From: CAZBYL01 sp964496275
GTDB lineage: Bacteria; Synergistota; Synergistia; Synergistales; Synergistaceae
Direction of reading: 5' to 3'
Length of the DNA stretch: 17,176 nucleotides
Assembly: GCA_964496275.1 (NCBI GenBank)
Contig: CAZBYL010000048.1
Location: forward strand, 1 to 17,176
Shown: one piece after another, positions 1 through 6,893 of the stretch
How positions within the stretch are numbered: position 1 is the stretch's first letter
How the letters are laid out: the number at the start of each line of letters is the position of its first letter
Notes under the pieces: generated by a model
The model's database searches: none
Told to the model about the DNA's origin: nothing
What the model saw: only the letters and a program-made list of their open reading frames with translations
Program-made: the position numbers and the translations under genes

Positions 1-1734
1 GATGAATTCACGGGACGCCTGATGTTCGGACGCCGCTACTCGGACGGACTTCACCAGGCCATTGAAGCCAAAGAGCGGGTCAAGGTCGGCCGTGAAAATC
101 AGACTCTAGCCACGATCACGCTGCAAAACTACTTCCGCATGTACTCCAAGCTTGCCGGTATGACGGGAACCGCGCTTACGGAAGCAGAAGAATTCAAAGA
201 AATTTACGGACTGAGCGTAATTGTTGTTCCCACTCACAGACCTATGGTTCGCGACGACCATGCCGATTCCATATACAAAACGGTAATCGAAAAATATAAC
301 GCCGCTGCGGACGAAGTTGCCGAATCCTACGCCAAAGGGCAGCCTGTCCTTGTCGGCACAACCTCAATAGAACACTCCGAGCAGGTCAGCCGTCTGCTTC
401 GCGCACGCAAAATACCGCACAACGTCCTTAACGCAAAGGTGCATGATAAAGAAGCGTCGATAGTCGCTCAGGCGGGACGTTTGGGCGCTGTAACTGTAGC
501 AACGAACATGGCCGGCCGAGGCACGGACATCGTGCTCGGAGGAAACCCGGAATTCCTCGCAAGGGAAGAAATGGTGCGCAGAGGACTTGATTACAAAGCC
601 GACCACGCAGAATACGAGGAAGTGCTTGAGGAGTTCCGTACAGTGTGCGCATCTGAACATGACAAGGTTATCTCGGCCGGAGGCCTTCGCATCATAGGAA
701 CGGAACGCCACGAGTCGCGCCGTATAGACAACCAGCTTCGCGGACGTTCGGGAAGACAGGGAGACCCGGGGGAGAGCAGATTCTACATAGCTCTTGAGGA
801 TGACCTTATCCGCCTATTCGGCGGCGACAGAGTTCAGACCATAATGGAAAAGCTCGGCATGGAAGAGGGAGAGTGCATAGAACACTCTCTGCTGTCCAAA
901 GCCATCGAGAATGCACAGAAAAAAGTAGAAGAGATGCACTTTGACATAAGAAAGCAGCTTCTCTCGTACGATAACGTGATGAATCAGCAAAGAGAGGCTG
1001 TATACAAAGAGCGCAGTGAGATTCTGAACGATAAAGACATAGTGTCAAGAACTCTCGGCGTTATAGAGGACACAGCTCAACTGCAGCTGGACAAAATATT
1101 TGCCGACAAGAACGCGGACGAACCGGATGTACAGTCCGTATGCATAAGGCTGAACGCCCTCTTCTGGCCCGGAATATCGCGCCACATAGAAAAAGTTCAG
1201 GCTGAAACCGAGCTTGAGGACGCGTCGCGCGCGCTCATAACGGAGATACGCGAAAGGTTCAGACAGAAATCCGAGGACCTGGGCGAGGAAGTCGCGGAGC
1301 ACATATTCCGATACATATTCCTGCAAGTTCTTGATACGAACTGGAAAGAGCACCTCCTTGCGATGGACGAACTGCGCCGCGGAATAGGTCTGCGTGCAAT
1401 AGGACAAAAAGATCCGCTTCTGGAATATCAATTTGAATCCTTCAATCTGTTCCAGGAAATGCTTGTGCAGGTACGTGAGGGGATAACGGAGTTTGCTCTG
1501 CGTGTCTCGGTCGTCACCCCCGAGCAGGAACAGAACAAGAAAAAATGGGTGGAAAGCCGTGACGCACTCGATATCCCATCAGACAAAATGAGATACGGCG
1601 ACGACGCGGAAAACCCGGGCACAATGGCAACAGCTCAGAAAACTCAGCCCATTGTCAATCTCCAGAAAGTGGGACGCAATGACCCGTGCCCGTGCGGAAG
1701 CGGCAAAAAATACAAGCAGTGCTGCGGAAAGTAA
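1..1734 (+). CDS. secA: Preprotein translocase ATPase SecA, 5'-truncated by the window edge
   Basis: SecA is the motor ATPase that pushes unfolded preproteins through the SecYEG channel at the inner membrane. The reading frame is already open at base 1 (DEFTGRLMFGRRYSDGLHQA, a conserved SecA stretch), so the true start lies left of the window; 577 codons are visible of a protein usually 800-900 residues long. Seen in order by visible-codon number: the end of the first nucleotide-binding fold with AGMTGTA, NBD2 with NMAGRGTDIVLGG near codon 172 and GTERHESRRIDNQLRGRSGR near 234, the helical scaffold/two-helix finger with LLSYDNVMNQQR near 320, and the C-terminal zinc-binding SEC-C motif CPCGSGKKYKQCC with cysteines at 563, 565, 574 and 575. 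That motif binds SecB and/or ribosomes in known SecAs. No internal stop or frameshift is seen. Identification is secure. Confidence 0.98.
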   Translation, partial: DEFTGRLMFGRRYSDGLHQAIEAKERVKVGRENQTLATITLQNYFRMYSKLAGMTGTALTEAEEFKEIYGLSVIVVPTHRPMVRDDHADSIYKTVIEKYNAAADEVAESYAKGQPVLVGTTSIEHSEQVSRLLRARKIPHNVLNAKVHDKEASIVAQAGRLGAVTVATNMAGRGTDIVLGGNPEFLAREEMVRRGLDYKADHAEYEEVLEEFRTVCASEHDKVISAGGLRIIGTERHESRRIDNQLRGRSGRQGDPGESRFYIALEDDLIRLFGGDRVQTIMEKLGMEEGECIEHSLLSKAIENAQKKVEEMHFDIRKQLLSYDNVMNQQREAVYKERSEILNDKDIVSRTLGVIEDTAQLQLDKIFADKNADEPDVQSVCIRLNALFWPGISRHIEKVQAETELEDASRALITEIRERFRQKSEDLGEEVAEHIFRYIFLQVLDTNWKEHLLAMDELRRGIGLRAIGQKDPLLEYQFESFNLFQEMLVQVREGITEFALRVSVVTPEQEQNKKKWVESRDALDIPSDKMRYGDDAENPGTMATAQKTQPIVNLQKVGRNDPCPCGSGKKYKQCCGK

Positions 1735-1747
1735 GGGGGAGCATCTG

Positions 1748-3577
1748 ATGAACGGAGCAGTTAAAAAAACAGCGGCAGCTCTTTTTGCCATACTATTTCT
1801 TATTGTCTCCGCAGCCTCTTCGTCGGCGTGGGACGCTGTTTCTGAGGTTAGAAGACTGAACAAAGAGGCTCCCTCGCTTGACGGATTTGCCGGAGCCGAG
1901 GCTCTTGTGTGGCTTAGAAACAGTGATTTCAGAATGTTGACGGACGGCACAATGGAGCATACGCGCCGCGTAATAGTTATGATGGGCGAGAAAATCCCCG
2001 ACTCTTGGAAAACAATGAAATTTGCAATTCCCTCGGACGGTACTCTGACCATAGAAGATGCCGCTTGGTACAATCCTATGACCGGTTTTAAGGAAGGTTC
2101 CCTATACGTCTCCGACGAGACACTTTCGGGCGGAGCCGCCGGCAAGGTCGTCTCCACTCCCGACGATGCGGTCGGAAGAGTCGTCGTTCTCTCCATACGA
2201 GAGACACATGAGAAACACTACGGTGTTGATGCGACCATTCCCATGGCGGGTTCCCTGCCTATATGGGAACAGAATGTCTCCGTAGAAGCTCCCGCAGGAC
2301 GCGAACTCTACTGGCTGGGAAAGGACATAAAGGATCCCGTTATCACCAAAGAATCCGGTACCGAAACCCACAGATGGACAATTATGAACCAGGAGCCGTG
2401 GAACGGCGACGGATTTGTCGTATATCTGCGCCCGAGCCTCACTTTCAGCACAAAAAAAGGAATAAACCAAAGCCTGCGCGATATGGCGGCTCTCGAACAG
2501 TCTGTGCCGACCCTTCCCATACCGTCCTCCGCTGCAGTGAAGGGCGACAAAACAAGAGCCGGCATCAAGCTTATGGAATGGATGGCGCAGCCGGAGCGCA
2601 CATTGCGCCATTATCCCAAAAATATGGTGCGTGATGCCGATAAGCTCCCTGCGGAGGGACCTTGGACTCAGTGGGAGCAAACTCTTATTCTCAATAAACA
2701 GCTTAGGAAACTCGGCTGGGAATCAAGCGTATGGTGGCAGCCTGTGGGAGACGTTGACAAGGACAGCCCCGCATCATCTGAACTGTGGTCTGCTCCCGTA
2801 TTGCAGCTTAATGGCAAAGATGGCAAGAGCACTGTTTACCGCGCAGGCCAGACTTCCGAGTTTGGTGTAACAGCTCCGTCTGTTGCCGGTTCGGTCATAT
2901 ACTCCCTTAAAGACGGAGAGTTCATTACAAAAAATGTAACGGTTGGCAGTCCCGCAGACCATAAGCTTTCACTGCTGTGGATACTGAAACTGAACGATGT
3001 CGGCCGCGCTTCCGGCACTCTTACAATAACCGCGTCAGGCGGCTGGACGACGCTATTTTCGGATGGGAATATGCCGTCAAAGGCAAATCTCACGGAATTT
3101 TTGAAGAGCAAAGTCAACTTTGCAATTCCCGGCATGGCGCTGACTCCCACGAGTGTATCTCCGACAAAGACAGGCTACAAGCTTGATTTTGCGGTGGAGT
3201 GCGCTCCGGGGCTTATCTTGGCCGGAAATCTGCTGCTCAGGCTTCCCGGCGGAGTTCCCACAAGAGTCGGAGAGATGATTAACAAAAACTCAGAGTACAC
3301 ATTGCGTTTTCCGTTCATACTGGAACAGAAGGTGCGGATGGATATGCCGGGCGGATATAAGATCATACAGGTTCCTACAGTAAAAAAACTCGGAGAGGGC
3401 AGCAAAGCGGTTCTCAAAGAATCCATAACGCACTGGCCGAAAAAAGCGCAGCTTCTTGCCGATAGTCTTTGGGTTGTGAAAACGATTCATATAGACAAAG
3501 CGCTCGGCGGCGTGATGAGAGAAGAGCTGAATGCGTGCCTGCGCTGGCCAATACTTGACATTCCGTTCAGAAAGTAA
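1748..3577 (+). CDS. Exported DUF3857-like protein with a probably inactive transglutaminase-like core
   Basis: 609 residues. The ATG at 1748 is chosen because AAGGGGGA lies 7 nt upstream and because the protein then begins with a standard signal peptide: KK, a hydrophobic run (residues about 9-24), and cleavage probably after SSA at about 27. An in-frame ATG at 1652 would lie inside secA and bury the signal. Residues about 45-240 resemble the beta-rich DUF3857 domain (the DGTMEHTRRVIVMM stretch, then a pattern of beta strands). DUF3857 usually precedes a transglutaminase-like domain. Here the helix normally reading G-x-C...LLR..G appears as GPWTQWEQTLILNKQLRKLG, with Trp306 where the catalytic cysteine would be. 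The HaW-like strand near 345-350 reads ELWSAPV, without the His. Only two cysteines are present, both in the C-terminal third. The protein likely acts in the periplasm or at the envelope as a binding or structural protein. The family assignment is by eye and the function is unknown. It lies 13 nt behind secA. Confidence 0.72.
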   Translation: MNGAVKKTAAALFAILFLIVSAASSSAWDAVSEVRRLNKEAPSLDGFAGAEALVWLRNSDFRMLTDGTMEHTRRVIVMMGEKIPDSWKTMKFAIPSDGTLTIEDAAWYNPMTGFKEGSLYVSDETLSGGAAGKVVSTPDDAVGRVVVLSIRETHEKHYGVDATIPMAGSLPIWEQNVSVEAPAGRELYWLGKDIKDPVITKESGTETHRWTIMNQEPWNGDGFVVYLRPSLTFSTKKGINQSLRDMAALEQSVPTLPIPSSAAVKGDKTRAGIKLMEWMAQPERTLRHYPKNMVRDADKLPAEGPWTQWEQTLILNKQLRKLGWESSVWWQPVGDVDKDSPASSELWSAPVLQLNGKDGKSTVYRAGQTSEFGVTAPSVAGSVIYSLKDGEFITKNVTVGSPADHKLSLLWILKLNDVGRASGTLTITASGGWTTLFSDGNMPSKANLTEFLKSKVNFAIPGMALTPTSVSPTKTGYKLDFAVECAPGLILAGNLLLRLPGGVPTRVGEMINKNSEYTLRFPFILEQKVRMDMPGGYKIIQVPTVKKLGEGSKAVLKESITHWPKKAQLLADSLWVVKTIHIDKALGGVMREELNACLRWPILDIPFRK

Positions 3578-3624
3578 AAATTGATTTTTATATTTTTTAA
3601 ACATTTACGTTGAAGAGGTGTTTT

Positions 3625-5304
3625 ATGTTGCAGAATATGTCAGAGGAACTCAAATCCCTGCTTGAGAAGGCAGTGGATAAGGCAGCATCGGAGCGCGGAT
3701 ATCAGATTCCGGAAGGTTTTACAGTCCGTTTGGAACGCCCGAGACAGGCGGGACACGGTGATTGGGCCACTAATATCGCAATGCAGCTTGCAAAGCCGTT
3801 CGGAACAAATCCGAGAGAACTTGCCGCAGCTATTGCCGCGTCAGTGCCGATAGGAGATGTCGTTGAAAAAGTGGAAGTTGCGGGTCCCGGCTTTATGAAC
3901 TTTACCCTTGCCTCTTCTTGGATAACCGAGTCTGTGCGTACTGTAATCGATAAAAAAGACGACTACGGACGCGTTGACGAGGGGCACGGACGCAAAGTTC
4001 AGGTTGAGTTCGTCAGTGCAAACCCAACAGGACCTCTTCACATGGGACATGGAAGGGGAGCTGCGGTTGGAGACATCACAGCATCCATTCTCGACTTTGC
4101 CGGCTGGAATGTTGAGCGCGAATACTACACAAACGATGCGGGACTCCAGATGGAGCTGCTCGGAAAATCGGCTCAGGCACGCTACTTTGAAGCAATAGGC
4201 AGAGGGGCTGAGGCTCCAATGCCGGAGGACGGCTACCACGGCGAATACATGAGCGATATCGCAAACATGTTTGTCGATAAATATGGAACAACTCTGGCCG
4301 AAAAGCCGCTTGAAGAGACGCTTGAATTTTTCTCCGTGGAGACGGGCAAGATCGTTCTCGGAATGATAGAGAAGGATCTCGCCGATTTCGGCGTAAAGTT
4401 TGACGTCTGGTTCTCGGAAAAATCACTTTACGACAACGGCTGTGTGGAGCCTGCCATGCAGGCTCTGAAAGACAGGAACTACGCCTACGAGCAGGATGGG
4501 GCTCTCTGGTTCCGCTCCACGATGTTCGGAGACGACAAAGACAGAGTGCTTATCAGAACAAACGGCGTTCCCACATACTTTACGTCCGATGTCGCGTACC
4601 TCAAAAATAAATACGACAGAAAATTTGAAAAACTCATATATGTCTGGGGCGCCGACCACCACGGTTACGTTCCGCGTATCAAATCCGTGAACAAGGCGTT
4701 CGGCTATCCCGATGATGCTCTCGATGTGCTTCTCATTCAGATGGTCAACCTCCTTCGCGACGGCAAGCCCGTGCAGATGTCAAAGAGAGCCGGAACGATA
4801 ATCACGCTCCGCGAAATTATGGAAGAGGTCGGAGTTGACGCAACGAGATTCTTCTTTGTAATGAGACGCTGCGACAGCACTCTTGATTTTGACCTCGAGC
4901 TCGCAAAGAAAGCTACGTCCGAAAATCCGGTATTCTATGTGCAGTATGCGCATGCCCGTATATGCAGCATATACAGAGAGCTCGCGGACAGAGGAATAGC
5001 CTTCCCGTCAATGGAAGACTTCGATGTCTCATTGCTCACCGACCCTTCGGAGCTGAACCTTGCGAAGGCTGTATCCAAACTTCCGGAAGAAGTTGCCAAG
5101 GCAGCGGCGGAATTTGCTCCGCACCGTATCGCTTACTATGCGACTGAGCTCGCAGAGGCATTCCACTCTTTCTACAACAGCCAGAGAGTTTTGGGTGTGG
5201 AAGAGCCGGTAATGAAATCGAGAGTCCTGCTTATGGAGTCCGCAAAAATTGCGCTCAAAAACACACTGACCCTTCTCGGCGTATCCGCGCCGGAGAAAAT
5301 GTAG
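3625..5304 (+). CDS. argS: Arginyl-tRNA synthetase
   Basis: Cytoplasmic class I aminoacyl-tRNA synthetase that charges tRNA-Arg with arginine using ATP. 559 residues, the usual size. The order is typical: an N-terminal additional (Arg-tRNA synthetase N) domain with RPRQAGHGDWATNIAMQLAK; the catalytic Rossmann fold with the HIGH motif as H139-M-G-H142 in SANPTGPLHMGHGRG; the conserved VWGADHHGYVPR stretch; the KMSKS equivalent QMSKRAGT at about 384-391; and a C-terminal DALR anticodon-binding domain starting around FYVQYAHARICSIYREL and ending in a helical bundle. The ATG at 3625 is preferred over the in-frame TTG at 3610 because AAGAGGTG (3613-3620) forms its ribosome binding site, while the TTG has none. 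An AT-rich 47-nt gap precedes it and may hold a promoter I could not resolve. The gene looks intact. Confidence 0.98.
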   Translation: MLQNMSEELKSLLEKAVDKAASERGYQIPEGFTVRLERPRQAGHGDWATNIAMQLAKPFGTNPRELAAAIAASVPIGDVVEKVEVAGPGFMNFTLASSWITESVRTVIDKKDDYGRVDEGHGRKVQVEFVSANPTGPLHMGHGRGAAVGDITASILDFAGWNVEREYYTNDAGLQMELLGKSAQARYFEAIGRGAEAPMPEDGYHGEYMSDIANMFVDKYGTTLAEKPLEETLEFFSVETGKIVLGMIEKDLADFGVKFDVWFSEKSLYDNGCVEPAMQALKDRNYAYEQDGALWFRSTMFGDDKDRVLIRTNGVPTYFTSDVAYLKNKYDRKFEKLIYVWGADHHGYVPRIKSVNKAFGYPDDALDVLLIQMVNLLRDGKPVQMSKRAGTIITLREIMEEVGVDATRFFFVMRRCDSTLDFDLELAKKATSENPVFYVQYAHARICSIYRELADRGIAFPSMEDFDVSLLTDPSELNLAKAVSKLPEEVAKAAAEFAPHRIAYYATELAEAFHSFYNSQRVLGVEEPVMKSRVLLMESAKIALKNTLTLLGVSAPEKM

Positions 5305-5334
5305 AGTCTCCGTATCGGACTAAGGGTTATCCCT

Positions 5335-5634
5335 GTGACTCCTCCCAGAATACGATGGATAATTTTTGCCGCGGCGGTAACTTTTCTCACCGCCGTTCTC
5401 CTGATATCATTCTTCAAAGAGATCGAGAGAGTAGATAACTTGTCGGATGCTCTCGACGCCAGAATGGAGGAACTTGTCAGGGAGGAGCGCAAATCACAGG
5501 AACTTGAACAGAAAATTGAGTACTACAGCACACCGGAAGGAATAGCGCGCCTTGCAAGAGAGCAGTTTAATCTTGTGAGGTCCGGTGAAAAAATATATAA
5601 AATCGAAGTTGTTTCAAAAGACCCCTTGCATTAG
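5335..5634 (+). CDS. Septum formation initiator, FtsB/DivIC-like
   Basis: 99 residues, likely a single-pass inner-membrane division protein. In the FtsB/DivIC family these proteins pair by coiled coil with FtsL and link to FtsQ/DivIB, helping to activate septal peptidoglycan synthesis. Visible architecture: a short cytoplasmic N-terminus (TPPRIRW), a transmembrane helix at about 9-27, a charged heptad-like helix at about 30-63 (rich in E, L and R), then the family-typical tail YYSTPEGIARLAREQFNLV followed by SGEKIYKI. GTG at 5335 is the first possible start after the in-frame argS stop (TAG 5302-5304), and AAGGG at 5322-5326 lies 8 nt upstream. It sits 30 nt behind argS and so is probably co-transcribed with it. 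FtsB and DivIC cannot be separated by sequence this short; the family call is good. Confidence 0.86.
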   Translation: MTPPRIRWIIFAAAVTFLTAVLLISFFKEIERVDNLSDALDARMEELVREERKSQELEQKIEYYSTPEGIARLAREQFNLVRSGEKIYKIEVVSKDPLH

Positions 5635-5654
5635 CAATGAATAGGTGATATATT
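5626..5654 (+). promoter_or_regulatory. Sigma70-type promoter for the rpsF-ssb-rpsR unit
   Basis: TTGCAT (5626-5631) and TATATT (5649-5654) are separated by exactly 17 nt, a near-consensus -35/-10 pair for the housekeeping sigma factor. The start point is expected near 5661, giving a leader of about 60 nt before rpsF. The -35 box overlaps the last codons of the preceding septum gene. The call rests on sequence match and position only. Confidence 0.6.
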
Positions 5655-5667
5655 TCTAAATTGCATG

Positions 5668-5708
5668 TCCCTGTCTCTTTTTCAGAAAGAGACCAAAGTC
5701 CAAAGGGA
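5668..5708 (+). promoter_or_regulatory. Structured 5' leader of rpsF, possible translational autoregulation site
   Basis: Between the predicted transcription start and rpsF there is a perfect 8-bp hairpin: GTCTCTTT (5673-5680), loop TTCAG, AAAGAGAC (5686-5693). Directly outside it TCCCT (5668-5672) can pair with AGGGA (5704-5708), which is part of the rpsF ribosome binding site, leaving a 10-nt bulge on the 3' side. Such a fold would hide the ribosome binding site. In several bacteria the S6:S18 pair binds the rpsF leader to repress translation; the CCG element reported for that motif is not visible here, so this would be a variant or something different. Structure is seen; regulation is inferred. 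Confidence 0.45.
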
Positions 5709-5721
5709 GGAGGTGAAATAC

Positions 5722-6006
5722 GTGCGATCATACGAAATGGTAGTTATTTTCCAGGCGGATCTCGAAGACCATAAGATGGTATCGGAGGAAATCGCCGAGG
5801 TCGTGCGCGGTTTAGGAGCAGAGGTAGAAAAGGTGGATCTCTGGGGCAAAAAGCGTTTTGCCTATCCTATCGAAAAAAAGCTCGAGGGCTTCTACGTTCT
5901 CTATACGTTTAAGCTCGACCCCGCGCAGGTGAAGGAAATGGAGCGTCTCCTGAGCCTGAAAACCCAGGTTATACGCCAGATGGTAGTAAACCTGGAGGAG
6001 AAGTAG
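5722..6006 (+). CDS. rpsF: 30S ribosomal protein S6
   Basis: 94 residues, the normal size for S6, a small-subunit platform protein that forms a complex with S18. Conserved landmarks are RSYEMVVIF at the N-terminus, the VEKVDLWGKKRFAYPIEKK segment and the strand GFYVLYTFKLDP, followed by LLSLKTQVIRQMVV. The GTG at 5722 is chosen because a very strong Shine-Dalgarno, GGGAGGAGGTG (5705-5715), lies 6 nt upstream and because the protein then starts at the family-typical position. A longer reading from ATG 5665 would start just after the predicted transcription start, run through the leader hairpin and add 19 residues not expected in S6. First gene of the rpsF-ssb-rpsR unit. Confidence 0.96.
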   Translation: MRSYEMVVIFQADLEDHKMVSEEIAEVVRGLGAEVEKVDLWGKKRFAYPIEKKLEGFYVLYTFKLDPAQVKEMERLLSLKTQVIRQMVVNLEEK

Positions 6007-6010
6007 CCCA

Positions 6011-6553
6011 ATGTCCAGAGACTATAACAGAGTTATAATCATGGGACGCCTGACAAAGGATCCCGACATAAGGTTCACGCCGAACAAGCAGAAGGTTGCC
6101 CGCATAACGGTTGCGACCGGACGCCAGTGGAAGAACAAAATGACGGGAGAACTTCAGAGCCACACCGATTTCATTCCGGTCACGGCGTGGAGTTTTTCAG
6201 CGGATCTTTGCGAGAAATACCTCAAAAAAGGACGTCAGGTTCTTGTTGAGGGGCGCATAAGCACACGTGACTATGATGATGTTAAAACAGGTACGCACAA
6301 ATGGGTTACGGAGGTCGTAGCAGACAGCATTGTTCTTCTTGGCTCGGGCCGCAGGGAAGACGAAGGATCGTCAAACGAATATCAGCAGCGTCAGCCGTCA
6401 GGACACTCACGCCCTCAGGTGTCGGATGCAGTGACATCGGGCGGCAACATGGGAAGTCTGCGTGACGAAGCAGGATTCGAAGATGAATTTCCTCTCGATT
6501 TCTCCGAATTGGGAGGCCCCGAAGGTCAGGAAGACGTAGAGATACCGTTCTAG
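6011..6553 (+). CDS. ssb: Single-stranded DNA-binding protein
   Basis: 180 residues. SSB coats single-stranded DNA in replication, repair and recombination, usually as a homotetramer. The N-terminal OB fold (about 1-112) is clear: YNRVIIMGRLTKDPDIRFTP, then FIPVTAWSFSADLCEKYLKKG and VLVEGRISTRDY. A disordered Gln/Ser/Gly-rich linker (about 115-150) follows. The strongly acidic tail ends in EDVEIPF, matching the partner-binding tip (DDDIPF in E. coli), which recruits repair and replication proteins. The ATG at 6011 lies 4 nt after rpsF; its ribosome binding site GGAGGAG (5994-6000) sits inside the end of rpsF, so translation is probably coupled. Confidence 0.97.
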   Translation: MSRDYNRVIIMGRLTKDPDIRFTPNKQKVARITVATGRQWKNKMTGELQSHTDFIPVTAWSFSADLCEKYLKKGRQVLVEGRISTRDYDDVKTGTHKWVTEVVADSIVLLGSGRREDEGSSNEYQQRQPSGHSRPQVSDAVTSGGNMGSLRDEAGFEDEFPLDFSELGGPEGQEDVEIPF

Positions 6554-6571
6554 GAAGAGGTGGAGTCTTAA

Positions 6572-6811
6572 ATGGAGAATTCTTTTAACCGCAAACGCCG
6601 CAAGCGCAGACCTAAGGTTTGTCATTTCTGCGTTGATAAAATCGAACACGTAGATTACAAAGAAATAGAAAAGCTCAAGAAGTACATTACTGAGCGCGGA
6701 AAGATAGTCCCCCGCAGAGTAACCGGTACGTGTGCAAAGCACCAGCGTCAGATCACAAGAGCAATCAAACGCGCAAGAATAATTGCTCTTCTGCCGTTCA
6801 CATCGGATTAA
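6572..6811 (+). CDS. rpsR: 30S ribosomal protein S18
   Basis: 79 residues, typical for S18, the S6 partner on the 30S platform. It has a basic N-terminus (NRKRRKRRPK), the conserved VDYKEIEKLKKYITERGKI core, VTGTCAKHQRQITRAIKRAR, and the ending IALLPFTSD. It carries C17-x-x-C20 plus C54 and H57, the zinc-ribbon-like residues seen in the cysteine-containing form of S18; many S18 proteins lack these. The start is supported by GAAGAGGTGGAG (6555-6566) just upstream. It follows ssb by 18 nt and is closed by the terminator at 6837-6866. Confidence 0.97.
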   Translation: MENSFNRKRRKRRPKVCHFCVDKIEHVDYKEIEKLKKYITERGKIVPRRVTGTCAKHQRQITRAIKRARIIALLPFTSD

Positions 6812-6825
6812 ATTTTTCGCGTAAC

Positions 6826-6834
6826 TGGTATAAT
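6826..6834 (+). promoter_or_regulatory. Extended -10 promoter for the DUF2232-rplI-dnaB-gsp unit
   Basis: TGGTATAAT at 6826-6834 is a perfect TATAAT with the upstream TGn of an extended -10 element. No good -35 box sits 16-18 nt further up (candidates such as GATTAA are poor), which extended -10 promoters can tolerate. Transcription would start near 6841, inside the 5' arm of the rpsR terminator hairpin, about 53 nt before the GTG of the membrane protein gene. Confidence 0.55.
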
Positions 6835-6836
6835 AC

Positions 6837-6866
6837 AGAGAGGGCCTCTTGGCTCTCTCTTTTTTT
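6837..6866 (+). terminator. Intrinsic terminator of rpsF-ssb-rpsR
   Basis: A 10-bp stem, AGAGAGGGCC (6837-6846) with GGCTCTCTCT (6851-6860), contains a single G-U pair and a TCTT tetraloop. A run of seven T follows (6860-6866). It lies 25 nt behind the rpsR stop. This is a textbook rho-independent terminator; its unusual point is that it begins 2 nt after a TATAAT box. Confidence 0.88.
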
Positions 6867-6893
6867 ACAGACGACATGGCCGGAGGTTTATTC

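Noticed and set aside
1579..2196. 205-codon open frame on the minus strand across the secA end and the next gene
   Set aside because: It runs opposite two well-supported plus-strand genes, has no recognisable domain, and looks like a shadow of their codon use.
2263..2634. 123-codon plus-strand open frame inside the DUF3857-like gene
   Set aside because: Arg-rich out-of-frame translation of a gene with signal peptide and domain support; no ribosome binding site or motif.
3555..3609. Perfect TTGACA at 3555-3560 as a -35 box for argS
   Set aside because: It lies in the coding end of the upstream gene, and no acceptable -10 box occurs 16-18 nt downstream (AAATTG at 17). A promoter in the AT-rich gap remains possible but unresolved.
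5665..5721. Longer S6 start at ATG 5665
   Set aside because: It would translate through the leader hairpin from almost the transcription start and add 19 atypical residues; GTG 5722 has a near-perfect ribosome binding site.
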